Of a DNA stretch of 64,000 nucleotides, positions 60,868 to 64,000 are shown piece after piece. The position numbers and the translations under genes were made by a program. The stretch lies in contig NZ_NPOA01000003.1 of NCBI RefSeq assembly GCF_002287375.1, positions 224,268 through 288,267 of the forward strand, in the 5' to 3' direction. Origin of the DNA: Virgibacillus profundi (GTDB lineage Bacteria > Bacillota > Bacilli > Bacillales > Amphibacillaceae). Positions within the stretch are counted from its first letter, which is position 1. Every line of letters starts with the position of its first letter. The notes under the pieces were generated by a model that was not told the DNA's origin, ran no database searches, and saw nothing but the letters and a program-made list of their open reading frames with translations.

Positions 60868-61231
60868 TTTGATAGCTGGAATTACAAGGTTATTTGCATA
60901 AGAATAGAGTCTGAAATAATTAAGAGACTTCCTTATATTAGATATAGTAAAAGTGTTTTATTTTTTTAACTATTATATAGAAGGTAATTTAAAGGCATTT
61001 TTTCTCATTTGTAATTATTAATTGATAAACGAAGACATGTCTGATGAAGATTTAAGAAATATCATGTGAAGTACTATCTATTAAAATAATAATAATAATA
61101 ATCTATTTCCCTCGTAATTAGTAATTAATATTGCTTACTACTAAGTTAAAATCATAGTTAATGGAATTAAATGTAGAAAATATGATAAAGTAATGTTGAA
61201 TATAATGTTAATGATAAGGAAGATTTTTCAA

Positions 61232-61696
61232 ATGGATCCTTTAATTGAAGAAGAACTATATAAATTAGTGAATGAACTTTCATTGGATTTTTTCAATAAG
61301 CCATTTAAACATGATGTTAATTTCAATCATCGTTTACGAACGACGGGTGGCAGGTATATCCCTGTGAAGAGAAGAATTGAATTAAATCCCAAATATGTAA
61401 ACGAAATGGATTGGAATGAATTTATAGGGATTATTAAACACGAACTATGTCACTATCATCTTCATATAGAAGGAAAAGGTTATAAACATGGTGATAAGGA
61501 TTTTAGGGAACTATTAAGAAAAACGGGATCTCCAAGGTATTGCAGACCATTACCATCTCAGGTGAGTGATTATAAACATATATATGTATGCAAAAAATGT
61601 GATCAGGAGTATAAAAGAAAGCGCAGAGTACATTTGAAGAAGTATAGATGTGGCAAATGCGGGGGTAAGTTGGCGGAAAGTCAGAAGGTATTATAG
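61232..61696 (+). CDS. SprT-family zinc metalloprotease-like protein (YdcK)
   Basis: 154 residues. LYKLVNELSLDFFNKPFKHD, the HELCHYHLH metal site (about residue 69), then GHGDKDFRELLRKTGSPRYC-type segment and a C-terminal zinc ribbon CKKCDQEYKRKRRVHLKKY / CGKCGG. This is the SprT/YdcK group. ATG at 61232 has AAGGAAG 9 bases upstream; earlier in-frame ATGs lack sites. Like B. subtilis ydcK, it lies shortly before a tRNA/rRNA cluster. Confidence 0.88.
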   Translation: MDPLIEEELYKLVNELSLDFFNKPFKHDVNFNHRLRTTGGRYIPVKRRIELNPKYVNEMDWNEFIGIIKHELCHYHLHIEGKGYKHGDKDFRELLRKTGSPRYCRPLPSQVSDYKHIYVCKKCDQEYKRKRRVHLKKYRCGKCGGKLAESQKVL

Positions 61697-61805
61697 GGGA
61701 TCTAAAGTTTTTATCGAATCCCATTGACGAAATATGTCATCCATGTTAAATTAAATAAGCTAATAAATTCACGGAAATGAATAATTAAAATTTCGTAAAA
61801 AGTAA

Positions 61806-61834
61806 TTGACAACAAATTGAATTTACTGTAATAT
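61806..61834 (+). promoter_or_regulatory. Probable promoter of the tRNA/rRNA cluster
   Basis: TTGACA (61806-61811), 17 bases, TAATAT (61829-61834). It lies 280 bases before the first tRNA. The gap 61697-62113 otherwise holds a partial tRNA duplicate (61919-61971). Confidence 0.55.
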
Positions 61835-61918
61835 ATTTCTCGTTGCCATTATTTCTGATGTGCTGATCGAATGTACAGTAGATGAGCTTCGAAATTACTT
61901 AGAATACAACAAGTGCAA

Positions 61919-61971
61919 TATGTTAGATTGAATTACCTTGAATAACTTATATTAGATTATTCCACAGTAGC
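61919..61971 (+). repeat. Duplicated leader with 5' fragment of tRNA-Asn
   Basis: The stretch ATGTTAGATT...TATTAGATTATTCCACAGTAGCT recurs at about 62063-62125, where it continues into the full tRNA-Asn. Here it stops after 12 bases of tRNA and runs into unrelated GGCCGCAAGC sequence. A truncated tRNA gene copy. Confidence 0.7.
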
Positions 61972-62113
61972 TGGCCGCAAGCATCATTGAACAAACTTCT
62001 ATGTGTAGGCTTGCGAGGAGTGCTAACACCACCGAAATCACTTGCAACACGACGAGCACAACATGTTAGATTATATTACCTTTAAGAACTCAGAAGAATT
62101 TATATTAGATTAT

Positions 62114-62188
62114 TCCACAGTAGCTCAGTGGTAGAGCAATCGGCTGTTAACCGATCGGTCGTAGGTTCGAATCCTACCTGTGGAGCCA
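62114..62188 (+). tRNA. tRNA-Asn (GTT)
   Basis: Acceptor TCCACAG/CTGTGGA, anticodon GTT in GGCTGTTAACC, T-loop GTTCGAATC, CCA encoded. First tRNA of the cluster. Confidence 0.95.
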
Positions 62189-62191
62189 AAT

Positions 62192-62282
62192 GGAGAAGTA
62201 CTCAAGTGGCTGAAGAGGTGCCCCTGCTAAGGGTATAGGTCGTGTAAGCGGCGCGAGGGTTCAAATCCCTCCTTCTCCGCCA
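62192..62282 (+). tRNA. tRNA-Ser (GCT)
   Basis: Acceptor GGAGAAG/CTTCTCC, long variable arm as expected for Ser, anticodon GCT in CCTGCTAAG, CCA encoded. Confidence 0.95.
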
Positions 62283-62291
62283 TTTTTTAAT

Positions 62292-62363
62292 GGCCCGTTG
62301 GTCAAGCGGTTAAGACACCGCCCTTTCACGGCGGTAACACGGGTTCGAATCCCGTACGGGTCA
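62292..62363 (+). tRNA. tRNA-Glu (TTC)
   Basis: Acceptor GGCCCGT/ACGGGTC, anticodon TTC in CCTTTCACG, T-loop GTTCGAATC. CCA is not encoded. Confidence 0.95.
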
Positions 62364-62389
62364 TCTTTCTTTAAAAATAAAATAGGTTG

Positions 62390-62466
62390 GGTCCGGTAGT
62401 TCAGTTGGTTAGAATGCCTGCCTGTCACGCAGGAGGTCGCGGGTTCGAGTCCCGTCCGGACCGCCA
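62390..62466 (+). tRNA. tRNA-Asp (GTC)
   Basis: Acceptor GGTCCGG/CCGGACC, anticodon GTC in CTGTCACG, T-loop GTTCGAGTC, CCA encoded. Confidence 0.95.
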
Positions 62467-62471
62467 TTTGT

Positions 62472-62546
62472 TGGGCTATAGCCAAGCGGTAAGGCATCGG
62501 GTTTTGATCCCGTGTATCCTAGGTTCGAATCCTAGTAGCCCAGCCA
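62472..62546 (+). tRNA. tRNA-Gln (TTG)
   Basis: Acceptor TGGGCTA/TAGCCCA, anticodon TTG in TTTTGATC, CCA encoded. The next 196 bases to the Lys tRNA hold no gene but include a block with similarity to 62030-62060. Confidence 0.95.
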
Positions 62547-62742
62547 TTTTTTTATTTCCATGAGATTGTTCAAAGATTATGTCGAATATTTTTGATAATG
62601 AATATAATAGAGTAGACCGTTACTTCGATCGGTAGAGTGAGTTACCGACATACCGAAATCAATTACAAAACAACGAGCATCCAAGATGAATGCTCTCTAA
62701 TGAAACAATCCCTTTTATATAGCAAGTAAACTTAAACAGCAT

Positions 62743-62818
62743 GAGCCATTAGCTCAGTCGGTAGAGCATCTGACTTTTAATCAGAGGGTCGGAGGTTCGA
62801 ATCCTCCATGGCTCACCA
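62743..62818 (+). tRNA. tRNA-Lys (TTT)
   Basis: Acceptor GAGCCAT/ATGGCTC, anticodon TTT in ACTTTTAAT, CCA encoded. Confidence 0.95.
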
Positions 62819-62834
62819 ATAAAATAGTAAGCAA

Positions 62835-62916
62835 GCGGGTGTGGCGGAACTGGCAGACGCGCTAGACTTAGGATCTAGTATCTTCGGATGTGGGGGTTCG
62901 ATTCCCTTCACCCGCA
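62835..62916 (+). tRNA. tRNA-Leu (TAG)
   Basis: Acceptor GCGGGTG/CACCCGC, variable arm with ATCTTCGGAT, anticodon TAG in CTTAGGA. CCA not encoded. Confidence 0.93.
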
Positions 62917-62984
62917 TTAAAAAAATGCTGTGGATTACTACAGTGAATTATTTTTCTAATAGTTAGGTTAACATTAAAATCTAT

Positions 62985-63067
<83 letters not shown>

Positions 63068-63128
63068 CTAAATAAATTACTTGCAAAAGTAAATCCTGTA
63101 TGTTACATTTAAAAATGTTGCTTTTAAA

Positions 63129-63205
63129 GCGCTCGTAGCTCAATTGGATAGAGTGTCTGACTACGGATCAGAAGGTTAGGGGTTCGACTCCTCTCGGGCG
63201 CGCCA
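63129..63205 (+). tRNA. tRNA-Arg (ACG)
   Basis: Acceptor GCGCTCG/CGGGCGC (one G-T pair), anticodon ACG in CTACGGA, CCA encoded. Confidence 0.94.
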
Positions 63206-63211
63206 TTACTT

Positions 63212-63288
63212 CGGGAAGTAGCTCAGCTTGGTAGAGCACTTGGTTTGGGACCAAGGGGTCGCAGGTTCGAATCCTGTCTTCCCGACCA
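63212..63288 (+). tRNA. tRNA-Pro (TGG)
   Basis: Acceptor CGGGAAG/CTTCCCG, anticodon TGG in TTTGGGA, CCA encoded. The next 197 bases hold no gene. Confidence 0.95.
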
Positions 63289-63485
63289 TCGAAATTGTTT
63301 ATTAGTAATACGATATTAAATAGAATTTCTTATATTGAATGTATCTGTGTTTTAGTAACGAGCGATATTTCTGACGAATTATGTGCGAGTTACCCAATGC
63401 ATTAGTCATTATTAAATAAGATCAAATATTTTAGAACAGCATTTTTAAAGTCGAAAGTAAAGTTAAATAAAACATCTTATATCAT

Positions 63486-63559
63486 GCGGGTGTAGTTTAG
63501 TGGTAAAACCTCAGCCTTCCAAGCTGATGATGAGGGTTCGATTCCCTTCACCCGCTCCA
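63486..63559 (+). tRNA. tRNA-Gly (TCC)
   Basis: Acceptor GCGGGTG/CACCCGC, anticodon TCC in CTTCCAA, CCA encoded. Confidence 0.95.
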
Positions 63560-63576
63560 ATTCAATTATTTATTGT

Positions 63577-63650
<74 letters not shown>

Positions 63651-63679
63651 TTTGCTACAAAAAGCAAATAAAAAAAGAG

Positions 63680-63708
63680 TTGACATTAACGAATCAACGT
63701 GTTACATT
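63680..63708 (+). promoter_or_regulatory. rRNA operon promoter
   Basis: TTGACA (63680-63685), 17 bases, TACATT (63703-63708), about 170 bases before the mature 16S 5' end. The rest of 63709-63880 is pre-16S leader. Confidence 0.65.
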
Positions 63709-63880
63709 AATTAAGTCGCCGAATTGAGAGCGACAAGAAATTTGCTCCTTGAAAACTGAACAAAACAACCAGTATGTCAAGAGAAACATGACTGTTTTTC
63801 TTAAACTAAAATCAGAAGGTAACACTTCTGAAAAGCTAAGACAATTGATAGAATCGATTGGTGTCGATTTCTATTCAAAC

Positions 63881-64000
63881 TTTTTTGGAGAGTTTGATCT
63901 TGGCTCAGGACGAACGCTGGCGGCGTGCCTAATACATGCAAGTCGAGCGCGGGAAGCGAGGGATCACCCTTCGGGGTGTGAACTTGTGGAACGAGCGGCG
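63881..64000 (+). rRNA. 16S ribosomal RNA, 5' end (partial)
   Basis: GGAGAGTTTGATCTTGGCTC, AGGACGAACGCTGGCGGCGT and GCCTAATACATGCAAGTCGA are the universal start of bacterial 16S rRNA. The gene leaves the window at 64000 within V1. The 5' end is placed by comparison with Bacillus 16S and may be off by a few bases. Confidence 0.96.

Noticed and set aside
62261-62497. Protein-coding frame across the tRNA genes on the minus strand
   Set aside because: It is the familiar spurious translation of tRNA genes (Glu and Asp), not a protein.

Overview
This window is low-GC chromosomal DNA of a spore-forming Bacillaceae (Bacillota). Four things point there: the ydcA-acpS-ydcC-ndoAI-ndoA-rsbRSTUVW-sigB-rsbX-tex block in the Bacillus subtilis order, strong AGGAGG-type ribosome sites with many TTG and GTG starts, YppG/YthPQ/YdbST-type genes, and the start of a 16S rRNA. 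The 16S V1 region (a GCGCGGGAAGCGAG stretch, then GTGGAACGAGCGGCG) looks like the Oceanobacillus/Virgibacillus/Ornithinibacillus group; that placement is inference from memory.

Layout. 1-10.4 kb: the tail of a sugar dehydrogenase, an SRPBCC protein, an ABC exporter pair, a beta-oxidation operon (thiolase, SDR, acyl-CoA dehydrogenase), a CapA-like lipoprotein and two further lipoproteins. 10.6-20.7 kb: an accessory region with gene debris. It holds a TnpB element with matching end hairpins and a probable omega-RNA but a frameshifted tnpB, a LysE exporter, a 5'-truncated group II intron, an ABC-2 exporter with a two-component system (LnrLMN/JK-like), a broken CPBP protease, an HTH gene whose damaged duplicate lies 6 kb away, and an orphan AbrB-type antitoxin. 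20.8-29.1 kb: PadR/DUF1129 pair, DUF368 (PopT-type) transporter, thioredoxin, VOC and GNAT proteins, and a YkoGH-like two-component system followed by three tandem PepSY proteins. 29.1-34.3 kb: a phosphonate-type ABC importer (phnD, phnC, two phnE) with a 5'-nucleotidase-family enzyme, a possible Pho box and an internal terminator. 34.6-46.1 kb: lipid kinase, YthPQ-type transporter, MarR, a thioredoxin-fold protein with a near-perfect SigB promoter, YppG, esterase, DegV, EamA, CshA and the YdbS/YdbT pair. 46.1-57.7 kb: rhomboid, acpS, a decayed nnr gene, ydcC, the NdoAI/NdoA toxin-antitoxin pair, and the complete general-stress (stressosome/partner-switch/SigB) operon, then tex. 57.7-61.7 kb: a small HTH/membrane pair between inverted repeats, catalase and SprT. 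61.8-64.0 kb: twelve tRNA genes leading into a 16S rRNA.

How genes work together. RsbR/RsbS hold RsbT in the stressosome. Released RsbT activates the phosphatase RsbU, which dephosphorylates RsbV. RsbV takes RsbW off SigB, and RsbX resets the stressosome. A GTTTAA-N14-GGGTAA promoter overlaps the rsbU stop codon and should make rsbV-rsbW-sigB-rsbX autoregulated. The same promoter string precedes the small gene at 38564, so that gene is a likely SigB target. I found no CRISPR array, prophage or clearly new multi-gene defence system. The most unusual material is the composite debris at 10.6-19.6 kb, the decaying nnr locus with no alr beside it, the PepSY expansion with a shared upstream motif, and the strong hairpin splitting the rsb operon.
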